A DNA stretch of 41,607 nt from the NCBI GenBank assembly GCA_021200535.1, contig JAJQGL010000073.1:1-41607 (forward strand). The letters run 5' to 3'. Positions 32,176-40,257 of the stretch are shown one piece after another. Within the stretch, counting starts at the first letter, position 1, and every line of letters begins with the position of its first letter. Source of the DNA: Clostridiaceae bacterium. Its GTDB lineage: Bacteria; Bacillota; Clostridia; Lachnospirales; Lachnospiraceae. The position numbers and the translations under genes are program-made. The notes beneath the pieces are model-generated. The model worked only from the letters and a program-made list of their open reading frames with translations, did not search any database and was not told where the DNA came from.

Positions 32176-33148
32176 GGGAAAATTACTGTTTGTCTTTTGT
32201 CTGCTTTCCTGCGGCAGCTTTCTTTTTTCCGGCTGCGGCACAGAGAAAAATGAACTGTTGGATTATCATATTGCATCTGTGTCCGGATACAGCGCACAGT
32301 ATGAAGAAACGGCTTCACAGGAATATCTGTCTGCGGATTTGTGTGTGATTCCCAAAAATGGAGAGACAGAGACACAGGATGCGGTTATGACGTCACTGGC
32401 ATCGCTGATGATCAACGACACTGAACAGACAATGCTGTATTCTCATAATATTTATGAAAAAATTTATCCTGCCAGTATTACTAAGATTGTAACGGCTCTT
32501 GTTGCGTTAAAATATGGCAATCTGGATGATACTGTCACCATCAGCTACAATGCATCCCATATTACAGAGTATGGAGCAAAGCTGTGCGGCTTTGCAGAGG
32601 GTGATCAGATTGTGTTAAATGATCTGTTATATTCGTTTCTGATTTGTTCCGGAAATGATGCAGGCGTTGCGATAGCAGAGCACATTGCAGGAGATGTAGA
32701 TTCCTTTAGTGATTTGATGAATCAGGAAATGGAGCGGATTGGGGCGGTTCATTCCCACTTTGTCAACCCACACGGGCTGCATGACGATGACCATTATACC
32801 ACAGCGTACGATCTTTATCTGGTCTTTCATCAACTGGTAAAGGACCAGCGGTTTCTTGATATTGTCAGCCAGTCCGGGTATACTGCAAAATTTAAAGGGA
32901 AAGATGGAAAGAAAAAGAAGCTATACTTCACATCAACAGACCGGTATCTGCTTGGAACGGCGCAGGCGCCTTCCGGGGTAACGGTAATCGGCGGGAAAAC
33001 AGGCACTACTTACAATGCGGGTTCCTGTCTGATTCTGTATTCTAAAAATGAAAGTGATCAGTATTTTATTTCTGTTGTGCTAAAAGCACAGGGAGCATAT
33101 GATTTATACAGCCAGATGAACAATCTGCTGGCATATGAAAATCAGTAA
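32159..33148 (+). CDS. D-alanyl-D-alanine carboxypeptidase, S11 family lipoprotein
   Basis: 329 residues from a GTG at 32159; an ATG at 32165 is also possible, and both overlap mgsA. The N-terminus is a lipoprotein signal with FLFSGC (Cys26). The catalytic motifs of low-molecular-weight PBPs are in order: SITK with Ser106 and Lys109, SGN at 164-166 and KTG near residue 281. The enzyme trims pentapeptides in peptidoglycan. The C-terminal beta domain of PBP5-type enzymes is missing, with membrane anchoring supplied by the lipid instead. A bidirectional terminator follows. Confidence 0.92.
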   Translation: MNMKSKGKLLFVFCLLSCGSFLFSGCGTEKNELLDYHIASVSGYSAQYEETASQEYLSADLCVIPKNGETETQDAVMTSLASLMINDTEQTMLYSHNIYEKIYPASITKIVTALVALKYGNLDDTVTISYNASHITEYGAKLCGFAEGDQIVLNDLLYSFLICSGNDAGVAIAEHIAGDVDSFSDLMNQEMERIGAVHSHFVNPHGLHDDDHYTTAYDLYLVFHQLVKDQRFLDIVSQSGYTAKFKGKDGKKKKLYFTSTDRYLLGTAQAPSGVTVIGGKTGTTYNAGSCLILYSKNESDQYFISVVLKAQGAYDLYSQMNNLLAYENQ

Positions 33149-33174
33149 CACACTGGTACCGCGTTTTTCAAAAA

Positions 33175-33212
33175 AAAACAGGCAATACCTTTTTCGGTAC
33201 AGCCTGTTTTTA
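33175..33212. terminator. Bidirectional terminator between the carboxypeptidase gene and the DUF378 gene
   Basis: ACAGGC pairs with GCCTGT, with an inner TACC/GGTA stem. The right arm is followed by TTTTT, and the left arm is preceded by a long A run (a T run on the - strand). It can therefore end transcription from both sides. Confidence 0.85.
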
Positions 33213-33248
33213 ATTATATAGGAAATTTTGTTTCCTATATAATTAAAA
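33208..33248. other. Perfect 18-bp AT-rich hairpin
   Basis: Bases 33208-33225 pair exactly with 33231-33248 around a TTTTG loop. It overlaps the T-tract of the preceding terminator and leads into the GC-rich folded element. No gene uses it directly. Confidence 0.9.
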
Positions 33249-33350
33249 CGCTACGCGGGGATGCGCACGCGCGCGAAACGAAATATGCCGCAAAAGCGGC
33301 CGCGCTTGGTGCGAGAGTTCCGCAGGCGGAACTCTTTCTTAAGCGTAGAG
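33249..33350. other. GC-rich multi-stem element, possible structured RNA or intergenic repeat
   Basis: CTACGC (33251-33256) pairs with GCGTAG (33343-33348), enclosing CGCAC (33264-33268) with GTGCG (33309-33313), an inner GCGCG/CGCGC, and GCCGC/GCGGC around AAAA (33287-33300). A second arm is GAGTTCCGC/GCGGAACTC (33315-33334). The base composition differs sharply from the AT-rich flanks. No frame is open. It ends just before the stop of the DUF378 gene. Confidence 0.7.
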
Positions 33351-33363
33351 CAATCTGCCGAAA

Positions 33364-33567
33364 TTAATGGGCAGTGTTGCGGATTCTTCCATAGTAGCTG
33401 ATTGCATACAGACCGCTAATGCCAACCAGTGCATAAACAATACGCGATAAAATCGACATATCACCAAATAGAACGCGCACCAGGTCAAACTGGATAAATC
33501 CGATTAGTCCCCAGTTGACTGCACCAATAATGACTAGAGTTAATAAAACATAATCTACGATTTTCAC
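33364..33567 (-). CDS. DUF378 family small membrane protein (YuzA-like)
   Basis: 67 residues on the - strand from a GTG with AAGGAGG about 7 bases upstream. Two membrane segments are clear: DYVLLTLVIIGAVNWGLIGF, with the NWGL signature of DUF378, and ILSRIVYALVGISGLYAI. The function is unknown. It stands alone, facing away from the envelope adaptor gene and toward the carboxypeptidase, with which it shares a terminator. The 25-base repeat upstream is in the same orientation as the one upstream of miaA. Confidence 0.85.
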   Translation of the reverse strand: MKIVDYVLLTLVIIGAVNWGLIGFIQFDLVRVLFGDMSILSRIVYALVGISGLYAISYYGRIRNTAH

Positions 33568-33589
33568 ATTTATGCCTCCTTTTTACAAG

Positions 33590-33747
33590 CTGGTACATCG
33601 AATATTAAGTAATTGGCAGTTTGCTTTGTCTGTTTTTAGCCAAAACTTAATTTTTGCTGTACTGGTCATTGAAAAACCATATTTACATTGTCTCTTGTTT
33701 TGCAAAAAAATATTCAGTGCCGGAGATACTTTTTTCGCTGTACTAGA
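33590..33747. repeat. Palindromic repeat element, three motif copies between divergent genes
   Basis: The same roughly 28-base motif as upstream of miaA appears three times: 33590-33617 (- strand), 33639-33666 (+) and 33719-33746 (+). Each runs GCC, a spacer, ACTT, T-rich bases and (C/G)TGTAC or close to it. The first pair faces outward, as at 19751-19820. The third copy ends at the -35 box of the downstream promoter. The rest of the 262-base gap is AT-rich without a convincing gene. Confidence 0.75.
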
Positions 33748-33772
33748 CAAAATATATAAATTTCAGTATAAT
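33744..33772 (+). promoter_or_regulatory. Strong sigma-A promoter for the envelope adaptor-yggS-sepF operon
   Basis: TAGACA (33744-33749) and TATAAT (33767-33772) are 17 bases apart. One mismatch in the -35 and none in the -10 make it the best promoter seen in the window. Transcription should start near 33779. Confidence 0.85.
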
Positions 33773-33830
33773 AAAGTGTATTGCAAAAAAAGAAACAGTA
33801 TTTGCAGATGACTGGAAAGGAGCAGGTTTC

Positions 33831-35231
33831 ATGAGGCGGAAGAATCGGAAAGTTGTAAAATTAAAGCGACGCGGTTCCTGGTTTCCGGGTGCATTTCTTT
33901 TACTGTTTGCCGGTTATTTGCTTGTCCTGTTTATACAGTCATTTACAGGCGATCATGTATCCATTTATGAAGTGAATCAAAAACAGATTGCAGATAATGA
34001 AAATTTACGGGGAATTATTTTGCGTGAAGAAACGATTGTTAATACGCAAACAGCAGGCTATATAAATTACTATGTCGGGGAAGGCTCCAGGTTATCGGTT
34101 TCTACCACAGTCTATTCCACAGATAAAGAGGGGACAGTAGCGGAAACGGCGTCTGCGGTAGACACGGATGAAATTACTCTTTCCGACGAGGACACCAAAA
34201 ATATCCGAAATGATATTGCCAGCTTCCGCGATGATTTTTCTTTATCAGAATATGCAGGGATGGTCAATTTCCGTTACAATGTGGAAAATACATTGCTGGA
34301 ATCCTCTGATATCAGTCTTGTTGATAATCTGAAAAAAATTCGGCAGGAATCCGGGAGCGATGCCTCTTTTCAGCTGGTCAAGGCGGAACAGACAGGGATT
34401 ATCTCTTTTTGTACGGACGGACTTGAGGATTTAACCCTGGGAGAGATTGACAGCTCTTATTTTACTGAGATGAAAGATCAGTGGACACAGCTGCGCTCTT
34501 CTAAACTTATAAAAAAAGGCAAACCGGTCTACCGCCTTGTTACAAGTGAAAACTGGTCCATTGTTGTCTCTCTTACGAAAGAGCAGTATACGAAGCTTTT
34601 GCAGAAAGATTCTGTTCTGGTGCGAATCAAAAAGGATGATATCAGCATGACGCCGACTGTGAGAACCTTTACTTCAGATGGCTGTTATTATGCAAGGTTA
34701 TCTTTTGACAAATATATGATTCATTATCTGAATAACCGTTACCTGGATATTGAAATCCAGTTTAATAATGCAGATGGGCTTAAGATTCCGGTGTCTTCGA
34801 TTTTGAAGAAAAAATGTTATGTTATTCCATCAGAATATCTGACATATGGCTCCGGTACATCAAACACGCTTGGCGTGGCTAAGATTTCATATGATGATTC
34901 CGGGCAGGAGCAAATTGATTTTGTTGAAGTCGATGTATATTATAAAGATGAGGATGGAAACGTTTATATCAGTGCTGACTTATTTCCGGCCGGTACGACA
35001 ATCCAGAAGAGTAACGGCACATCGGATACAAAGCTCCAGGTGACGGATACAGCCGAGCTTGAGGGCGTTTATAATTGCAATCAGGGGTATTGTAAATTCC
35101 GGTATATCAATAAGCTGTATGAAAACCAGGAATACGCGATTGTAGAAAAGGATAACAGCTACAGTATTTCTAATTATGATCATATTATTTTAAATCCGGA
35201 ATTAATGAGTGAAGATGAGATAATCTATTAA
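33831..35231 (+). CDS. HlyD-like membrane-anchored envelope protein
   Basis: 466 residues with AAGGAG 8 bases before the ATG. A basic start is followed by one membrane helix (FPGAFLLLFAGYLLVLFIQSF, about 19-39). The outside part begins with ENLRGIILREETIVNTQTAGYINYYVGEGSRLSVSTTVYST, the biotinyl-lipoyl-like hairpin of HlyD/MacA adaptors. Downstream are a helical stretch and beta segments, including KIPVSSILKKKCYVIPSEYL. No transporter genes are nearby, so it may act in cell-wall or division work rather than export. It is first in an operon with yggS and sepF. Assignment to the HlyD group is moderately sure. Confidence 0.8.
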   Translation: MRRKNRKVVKLKRRGSWFPGAFLLLFAGYLLVLFIQSFTGDHVSIYEVNQKQIADNENLRGIILREETIVNTQTAGYINYYVGEGSRLSVSTTVYSTDKEGTVAETASAVDTDEITLSDEDTKNIRNDIASFRDDFSLSEYAGMVNFRYNVENTLLESSDISLVDNLKKIRQESGSDASFQLVKAEQTGIISFCTDGLEDLTLGEIDSSYFTEMKDQWTQLRSSKLIKKGKPVYRLVTSENWSIVVSLTKEQYTKLLQKDSVLVRIKKDDISMTPTVRTFTSDGCYYARLSFDKYMIHYLNNRYLDIEIQFNNADGLKIPVSSILKKKCYVIPSEYLTYGSGTSNTLGVAKISYDDSGQEQIDFVEVDVYYKDEDGNVYISADLFPAGTTIQKSNGTSDTKLQVTDTAELEGVYNCNQGYCKFRYINKLYENQEYAIVEKDNSYSISNYDHIILNPELMSEDEIIY

Positions 35232-35246
35232 GAGGAGAATGCATAT

Positions 35247-35966
35247 ATGGTAAGGGAAAATCTGGAAAACGTAGAGAAACGCATTTTGAATGCCTGTCAG
35301 AGGGTAGGCCGCCATCCGGAAGATGTCACACTGGTCTGTGTCAGCAAGACAAAGCCTGCAGAAATGATTCAGGATGCTTACGGATACGGAAAGCGGGAAT
35401 TTGGCGAAAATAAGGCGCAGGAGCTGCGGGAGAAGTATGATGTGCTGCCAAAAGATATTATCTGGCATTTTATTGGACATTTGCAGACAAACAAGGTAAA
35501 ATATGTAGTTGGAAGGGCTGGTCTGATCCATTCCGTGGATTCCTGCCGCCTTGCGCAGGCGATTGAAGCAGAAAGCGTGAAGAAAGGGGTAGTGTCGCAT
35601 ATTCTGGTTGAGGTCAATGTGGCGCAGGAGGCTTCCAAGTTTGGTCTAAGAACTGAGGAAACGTTGGAACTTGTTAAACAGGCTGCAGCATTACCCCATC
35701 TGCGGATAGACGGTTTGATGACAATAGCGCCGTTTGTCGAAAATCCAGAGCAAAACCGTCCGGTTTTTCAACAGCTGCGTGAATTGTCGGTTGACATTGA
35801 CAGCAAAAACATTGATAATGTGTCTATGGGCATTCTGTCTATGGGCATGACCAATGATTATGAAATTGCGATTGAGGAAGGGGCAACCCATGTACGCGTT
35901 GGCACCGGGATTTTTGGTGAACGCAATTATCATATAGAACAATCGGAAGGATGCAGGAGGATTTAA
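35247..35966 (+). CDS. yggS: YggS-type pyridoxal phosphate homeostasis protein
   Basis: 239 residues. The PLP lysine is in VSKTKP (Lys34), followed by FGENKAQEL, WHFIGHLQTNKVKYV, SVDSCRLAQAI and the C-terminal LSMGMTNDYEIAIEEGATHVRVGTGIFG, all standard. The protein binds PLP without clear enzyme activity and keeps vitamin B6 pools in balance. GAGGAG lies 11 bases before the ATG. The next gene starts two bases after its stop. yggS upstream of sepF is a conserved Gram-positive order. Confidence 0.96.
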   Translation: MVRENLENVEKRILNACQRVGRHPEDVTLVCVSKTKPAEMIQDAYGYGKREFGENKAQELREKYDVLPKDIIWHFIGHLQTNKVKYVVGRAGLIHSVDSCRLAQAIEAESVKKGVVSHILVEVNVAQEASKFGLRTEETLELVKQAAALPHLRIDGLMTIAPFVENPEQNRPVFQQLRELSVDIDSKNIDNVSMGILSMGMTNDYEIAIEEGATHVRVGTGIFGERNYHIEQSEGCRRI

Positions 35967-35968
35967 CT

Positions 35969-36559
35969 ATGGCAAATGGAATTAATAAACTAATGAACTT
36001 TTTAAAGCTGACAGACGAAGACGATGAATTTGATGATGATCTTTATGATGATGAATATGATTACGAAGATCAGAAAGAGTTAGAGAGAGAAGAGAAACGT
36101 CTGCAAAAGGAGCGCAGAAAAGAAGAGAAGCGCACTATGTCATCTGCCTCATACCGGAACGAAATGGATTATGAGGAGGATACTCCTGTCATTCCGAAAA
36201 GAAGCAGCTACCGGTCCTCTTCATCCGGCAGTAAGGTAGTACAGATGCCTTCCTCAAGCCATGATATGGAGGTATGTATTGTAAAGCCGTCTAATATTGG
36301 TGAGTCTCAGCAGGTTTGCGATCTGTTGATGGGTTCCCATCCGGTTATTGTTAATCTGGAGGGAATTGATATTATGGAAGCACAGCGTATTATGGATTTT
36401 ATTTCCGGTTGTATTTTTGCGATTTCCGGCAATATGTGCCAGGTTTCCCGCTATATTTTTATTTTTTCTCCAAAGGATGTCGATATTTCAGGCGATTACA
36501 TAAAAAGCCTGGAAAATGAAGAAAGCTATAATATGGCAAATTTCCATAAGGAATTTTAA
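35969..36559 (+). CDS. sepF: Cell division protein SepF
   Basis: 196 residues from the ATG at 35969 with AGGAGG 8 bases upstream. An N-terminal membrane-binding helix (ANGINKLMNFLKL) is followed by a long acidic and Lys/Arg/Glu-rich linker (about 20-100), then the SepF core (VCIVKPSNIGESQQVCDLLMGSHPVIVNLEGIDIMEAQRIMDFISGCIFAISGNMCQVSRYIFIFSPKDVDISG). SepF bundles FtsZ filaments and ties them to the membrane. Confidence 0.95.
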   Translation: MANGINKLMNFLKLTDEDDEFDDDLYDDEYDYEDQKELEREEKRLQKERRKEEKRTMSSASYRNEMDYEEDTPVIPKRSSYRSSSSGSKVVQMPSSSHDMEVCIVKPSNIGESQQVCDLLMGSHPVIVNLEGIDIMEAQRIMDFISGCIFAISGNMCQVSRYIFIFSPKDVDISGDYIKSLENEESYNMANFHKEF

Positions 36560-36605
36560 GGCAGAAATTTGTCTCTGCGCGCGCTTGACACAAACGAGGA
36601 TTACT

Positions 36606-36881
36606 ATGTATCAATATCTTTTGTATTGTTTTAATATTTTCTTTCTGGTGCTGGAGGTTATTGTACTGGTTTATTTAGTGCAGGATTTGTTAAGGCTTGG
36701 TCCGAAAGTGCGGTATTTTCTTTTGATGCTTATATCACCAATGCTGTTTCCGATGCGAAATCTGGTAAAGCATTCGATTTTAAATACGTTTTCTATGGAT
36801 CTAAGCCCTTATATTTTACTGATTATTCTTGCATATTTAGAAAGGGTCTGCACATACCTTCAAATGTATGCGGCTGTGTAA
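36606..36881 (+). CDS. yggT: YggT family membrane protein
   Basis: 91 residues with two hydrophobic blocks (YCFNIFFLVLEVIVLVYLVQDLL and a second ending PYILLIILAYLERV). The RYFLLMLISPMLFPMRNLV segment between them matches the YggT pattern. The role is unknown but the gene usually sits between sepF and ylmH, as here. The ATG at 36606 has a weak GAGGA upstream. Confidence 0.85.
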   Translation: MYQYLLYCFNIFFLVLEVIVLVYLVQDLLRLGPKVRYFLLMLISPMLFPMRNLVKHSILNTFSMDLSPYILLIILAYLERVCTYLQMYAAV

Positions 36882-36930
36882 GTATCACCAGCTGAAGGGA
36901 TGGGAATGCGGACTGGGAAATGGAGCTTCT

Positions 36931-37731
36931 ATGCATTTAACAAAGGAAGAACAGATTTTGTTCCGGCACTGCACCGATATGATACAGCAGGCATATCAGC
37001 GTTCTATACCGGTGTTTAGCCAGTTTATGAGTCTGCATGAAATGGATTTGGCATATCAGGCCATGGAACAGTATTATGGCTGTTCCTGTCAGGAAGGTGT
37101 GCAGTATCAGCGCTTTGGCGGTTATGATGATGCCGAACGCTGTGTGTTGTGCTTTTTGCCGCAGGGGTCTGCAAGAGAGGTGACAAGTGAAGATTTTCCG
37201 CTTCGGTGTATTTGCATTGAACCGCGAAATAAGCGCTTTTGTAATCCATTGTCGCATCGGGATTATCTGGGTACCATTATGGGGCTTGGCATTACCAGGG
37301 ACCAGATCGGCGATATTTTAGTGGAACGGGAGGAATCAGGCTGTTGCAGGGCTTATGTATTCTGCAAAGAGGACAAGTCATCGCTTTTGCTGACGCTGGA
37401 CCGGGTTCGGCATACAGCGGTGTCCTGCAGGGAGACAGTTTTTTCAGATACAGGCTGGAAACCGGAATGGAAAGATATTTCCGGGAATGTCTCATCGTTT
37501 CGTTTGGATGCTGTTTTGGCTGTGGCGCTAAAATTGTCGCGTTCCAGGGTGCTGGAGCTGATTCAGAATGGAAGTGTGTTTTTAAATGGAAGATGCTGCA
37601 CAGAAAACGCGAAGAAACTGGAGGAAGGCGCTGTTATTTCTATCCGCAAATATGGTAAATTTATTTTCTACCAGGTGCACACACAGTCGAAAAAAGGGCG
37701 CTATCACATTACTATAAAACAATATTTATAG
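36931..37731 (+). CDS. YlmH-type S4-domain RNA-binding protein
   Basis: 266 residues from the ATG at 36931, with GGAG 5 bases upstream; a longer start at 36868 lacks one. The YlmH signature FGGYDDAERCVLCFLP is near residue 68. The C-terminal S4 domain holds RLDAVLAVALKLSRSRVLELIQNGSVFLNGRCCTENAKKLEEGAVISIRKYGKF. In Bacillus, YlmH is linked to cell division genes and to rescue of stalled ribosomes; the first is context, the second is from memory. It sits between yggT and divIVA in the classical order. Confidence 0.93.
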   Translation: MHLTKEEQILFRHCTDMIQQAYQRSIPVFSQFMSLHEMDLAYQAMEQYYGCSCQEGVQYQRFGGYDDAERCVLCFLPQGSAREVTSEDFPLRCICIEPRNKRFCNPLSHRDYLGTIMGLGITRDQIGDILVEREESGCCRAYVFCKEDKSSLLLTLDRVRHTAVSCRETVFSDTGWKPEWKDISGNVSSFRLDAVLAVALKLSRSRVLELIQNGSVFLNGRCCTENAKKLEEGAVISIRKYGKFIFYQVHTQSKKGRYHITIKQYL

Positions 37732-37742
37732 GAGGAAAATCT

Positions 37743-38729
37743 ATGTTTACACCAATTGATATTCAGAATCATTCTTTAAAAACGGCAGTGAGGGGTTACA
37801 GCAAAAAGGAAACGGATGATTTTTTGGAGCAGATTCTTGCCAGCTATGAAGAGTTATATAAAGAAAATCGCGAATTAAAGGATAAAGTATCTTCCCTGAG
37901 CGAAGGAATCCAATATTATAAAAAAATGGAAACAACACTGCAAAAGGCGCTTGTCCTTGCAGAAAAAACTTCCACAGAAACGCAGGAAGCTGCAAAGAAT
38001 ACAGCGGATGCGCTGGTAAAGGAAGCGCAGGCAAAGGCGGATTCGATTGAAAAAGAGGCGCAGGCAAAGGCAGAGGCTTTAAAGAAAGAAACACAGGCAT
38101 ATTCTGAGATTACAAAGTCAGATGCAAACCGCGAACTGGAGGCGACCAGAAATCATGTCCGCAAACTCGTGCAGAGCTATGAAAACTACCGTCTGCAGTT
38201 TAAAAAGCTTGCTGAATCACAGATTGAAATGCTGGATAGTGAACATTTTTCTATTTTTGTACCAGAGCTGTCCGAGCTGTTAGATGATGCTCCGTCTGCA
38301 GATGAAGTCATGGAGGCAGAGGGCGCAGTACCGATCAATATCAGCAGAAAGGAAGAGTTTGCTGCTCCGGCTGCTGATACAGAAAATGTTAAGCAGGAAG
38401 AAGATTCGGTTGATTCGGCTGCTGCGCAGGAGAGTATTGGGCAGGAAGAAGATTCTGCTGATTCGGTTGCTGTTCAGGATGGCGTTGGGCAGGAAGAAGA
38501 TTCTGCTGATTCAGTTGCTGTTCAGGATGGCATTGGGCAGGAGGAAGATTCTGCTGCAGAGGCGGAAGAGGAATATTCAAAAGAAGCTGCAGCTGCAGCC
38601 GAATCAGGCGAATGGACTGACAACACCCCGAAAACAGAGGATTATAACAGCATCAATATTTCCCGGACAGTAACTCCGGATGCAGAAGCGGATGCCGATT
38701 CGCCTTTTACCTTTATTGATACGGAATAA
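37743..38729 (+). CDS. divIVA: DivIVA-domain cell division protein with repeated acidic tail
   Basis: 328 residues with GGAGG just upstream. The lipid-binding start FTPIDIQNHSLKTAVRGYSKKETDDFLEQILASYEELYKENRELKDKV is typical. A long coiled coil (about 30-150), including a Lys/Glu/Ala repeat stretch, follows. The tail from about residue 175 is strongly acidic and contains three 16-residue repeats. DivIVA marks curved membrane at poles and septa. Length is above the roughly 160-residue B. subtilis protein, mostly from the tail. Confidence 0.94.
   Translation: MFTPIDIQNHSLKTAVRGYSKKETDDFLEQILASYEELYKENRELKDKVSSLSEGIQYYKKMETTLQKALVLAEKTSTETQEAAKNTADALVKEAQAKADSIEKEAQAKAEALKKETQAYSEITKSDANRELEATRNHVRKLVQSYENYRLQFKKLAESQIEMLDSEHFSIFVPELSELLDDAPSADEVMEAEGAVPINISRKEEFAAPAADTENVKQEEDSVDSAAAQESIGQEEDSADSVAVQDGVGQEEDSADSVAVQDGIGQEEDSAAEAEEEYSKEAAAAAESGEWTDNTPKTEDYNSINISRTVTPDAEADADSPFTFIDTE
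38397..38552 (+). repeat. In-frame 48-bp tandem repeats in the DivIVA tail
   Basis: Units 38397-38444, 38445-38492 and 38493-38540 encode variants of EEDSADSVAVQDGIGQ, and a partial fourth starts at 38541. Units 2 and 3 differ by two bases, while unit 1 is older. The 48-base period equals that in mutL, with unrelated sequence. Confidence 0.93.
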
Positions 38730-38774
38730 AAAGCGAAAGCGTACTATTACATTTCAGAATGAGGATTTTGATGG

Positions 38775-39299
38775 ATGAAATTGAATAAATATGTGGCTGG
38801 TTTTCTGGAATTGCTGATTTTGCTTTCCCTTGACCAGATCAGCAAATACTGGGCAATTATATATTTAAAGGGAACCGCCGGAATCGTACTAATACAGGAT
38901 ATTTTTGAACTGCAATATCTGGAAAATCATGGAGCTGCATTTGGTATTCTGCAAAATCAAAGAGTCTTTCTGCTGTGCATTACCGTTGCAATTCTGGCGG
39001 CACTTGGAATCCTTTTTTGGCGTATTCCGCACCAGAAGCACTTTTGGCCATTGCAGTTTACGCTGGTTTTGCTTGTTTCGGGTGCGGTCGGCAATATGAT
39101 TGACCGGTTCTGGCGCGGATATGTGGTAGATTTTTTTTACTTTAAATTAATTGATTTTCCAATTTTTAATATTGCGGATTGTTATGTCGTCGTAGCGGCG
39201 TTTTTGGGGATTTTTTTCGTGTGTTTTTATTATCAGGATGAAGATTTGCAGCTTTTGAAGGGGAAAAATTCAAAAGATTTTCAAAAGAAAGATGAATGA
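38775..39299 (+). CDS. lspA: Lipoprotein signal peptidase (signal peptidase II)
   Basis: 174 residues with four membrane spans. Conserved residues are Asp20 (SLDQISKYWA), Asn51 (LENHGAAFGIL), and the catalytic Asp110 (GNMIDRFWRGYVVDF) and Asp135 (FNIADCYVV). It removes signal peptides from prolipoproteins such as the two encoded in this window. The C-terminus has a charged extra tail. rluD follows 21 bases later. Confidence 0.96.
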   Translation: MKLNKYVAGFLELLILLSLDQISKYWAIIYLKGTAGIVLIQDIFELQYLENHGAAFGILQNQRVFLLCITVAILAALGILFWRIPHQKHFWPLQFTLVLLVSGAVGNMIDRFWRGYVVDFFYFKLIDFPIFNIADCYVVVAAFLGIFFVCFYYQDEDLQLLKGKNSKDFQKKDE

Positions 39300-39320
39300 A
39301 AGGCGAGGTTTTGACCAAAT

Positions 39321-40250
39321 ATGAACTATACAGCGGGGACTACGTCAAAATTTACGGTGACAGAGGAAGAAGCCGGGATGCGTCTGGATCAGTTTCTGGT
39401 AAAGAAGCTTCCGGATGCGTCCCGGTCTTTTTTGCAAAAACAGATTAAGGACGGACACGTTCTGGTCAATCATAAAACCATGAAGGCCGGAGGTAAGCTT
39501 GGAACAGGTGACGATATTGCCATTTCGATTGAAATGCCGGAAGAGCTTGCTGTAGAGGCGGAAGACATTCCGCTTGACATTCTGTTTGAAGATGATGATA
39601 TCATTGTAATTAATAAGCCCAAACAAATGGTAGTACATCCTGCCGCTGGCCACTATACCGGTACGGTTGTCAATGCCTTGCTGTATCATTGCAGGGATTC
39701 TCTGTCCGGAATAAACGGTGTTCTCCGCCCCGGTATTGTGCACCGGATTGACCAGGACACGACGGGGGCTATTGTGATCTGTAAAAATGATTTTTCACAC
39801 CGAAAGATTGCAGAACAGCTGCGGGTACATTCAATTACCAGAACCTATCACGCGATTGTCTATAACCATTTTCGGGAAGAGCAGGGGACGGTAGAGGGAA
39901 CGATCGGGCGCCATCCGGCAGACCGCAAAAAAATGGCGGCAAATGTTGCAAATGGGAAACATGCGGTTACACATTATACGGTATTAGAAACGCTGCAGAA
40001 GAATTTTTCATATATCAGCTGCCAGCTTGAAACTGGCAGAACACATCAGATCCGTGTTCATATGGCAGAGATTGGGCATCCTGTTCTAGGTGATGCGGTT
40101 TATGGTCCTGCAAAATGCCCGTTTCATCTTACCGGACAAACACTGCATGCCAAGACGCTGGGATTTATTCATCCACGCACCGGAAAGTATATCGAATTTG
40201 ATGCGCCGTTGCCGGAATACTTTGTAAAACTGCTAAAACAGCTATCTTAA
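39321..40250 (+). CDS. rluD: RluD-type ribosomal large-subunit pseudouridine synthase
   Basis: 309 residues. An S4-like start (RLDQFLVKKLPDASRSFLQKQIKDGHVLVN) is followed by the catalytic domain with HRIDQDTTG (Asp144 as nucleophile), RTYHAIVYNH and the C-terminal ETGRTHQIRVHMAEIGHPVLGD. RluD-type enzymes modify uridines in helix 69 of 23S rRNA. The exact target in this organism is inferred. lspA-rluD is a conserved Firmicutes pair. Confidence 0.95.
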   Translation: MNYTAGTTSKFTVTEEEAGMRLDQFLVKKLPDASRSFLQKQIKDGHVLVNHKTMKAGGKLGTGDDIAISIEMPEELAVEAEDIPLDILFEDDDIIVINKPKQMVVHPAAGHYTGTVVNALLYHCRDSLSGINGVLRPGIVHRIDQDTTGAIVICKNDFSHRKIAEQLRVHSITRTYHAIVYNHFREEQGTVEGTIGRHPADRKKMAANVANGKHAVTHYTVLETLQKNFSYISCQLETGRTHQIRVHMAEIGHPVLGDAVYGPAKCPFHLTGQTLHAKTLGFIHPRTGKYIEFDAPLPEYFVKLLKQLS

Positions 40251-40257
40251 TCGTAAT

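Noticed and set aside
33149-33363. Riboswitch or T-box leader
   Set aside because: The stems do not match any conserved riboswitch core that I recognise, and no gene lies downstream on the + strand.
33572-33811. + strand open frame of 79 codons in the repeat region
   Set aside because: It runs through the palindromic repeats and the promoter of the next operon and has no good ribosome site.
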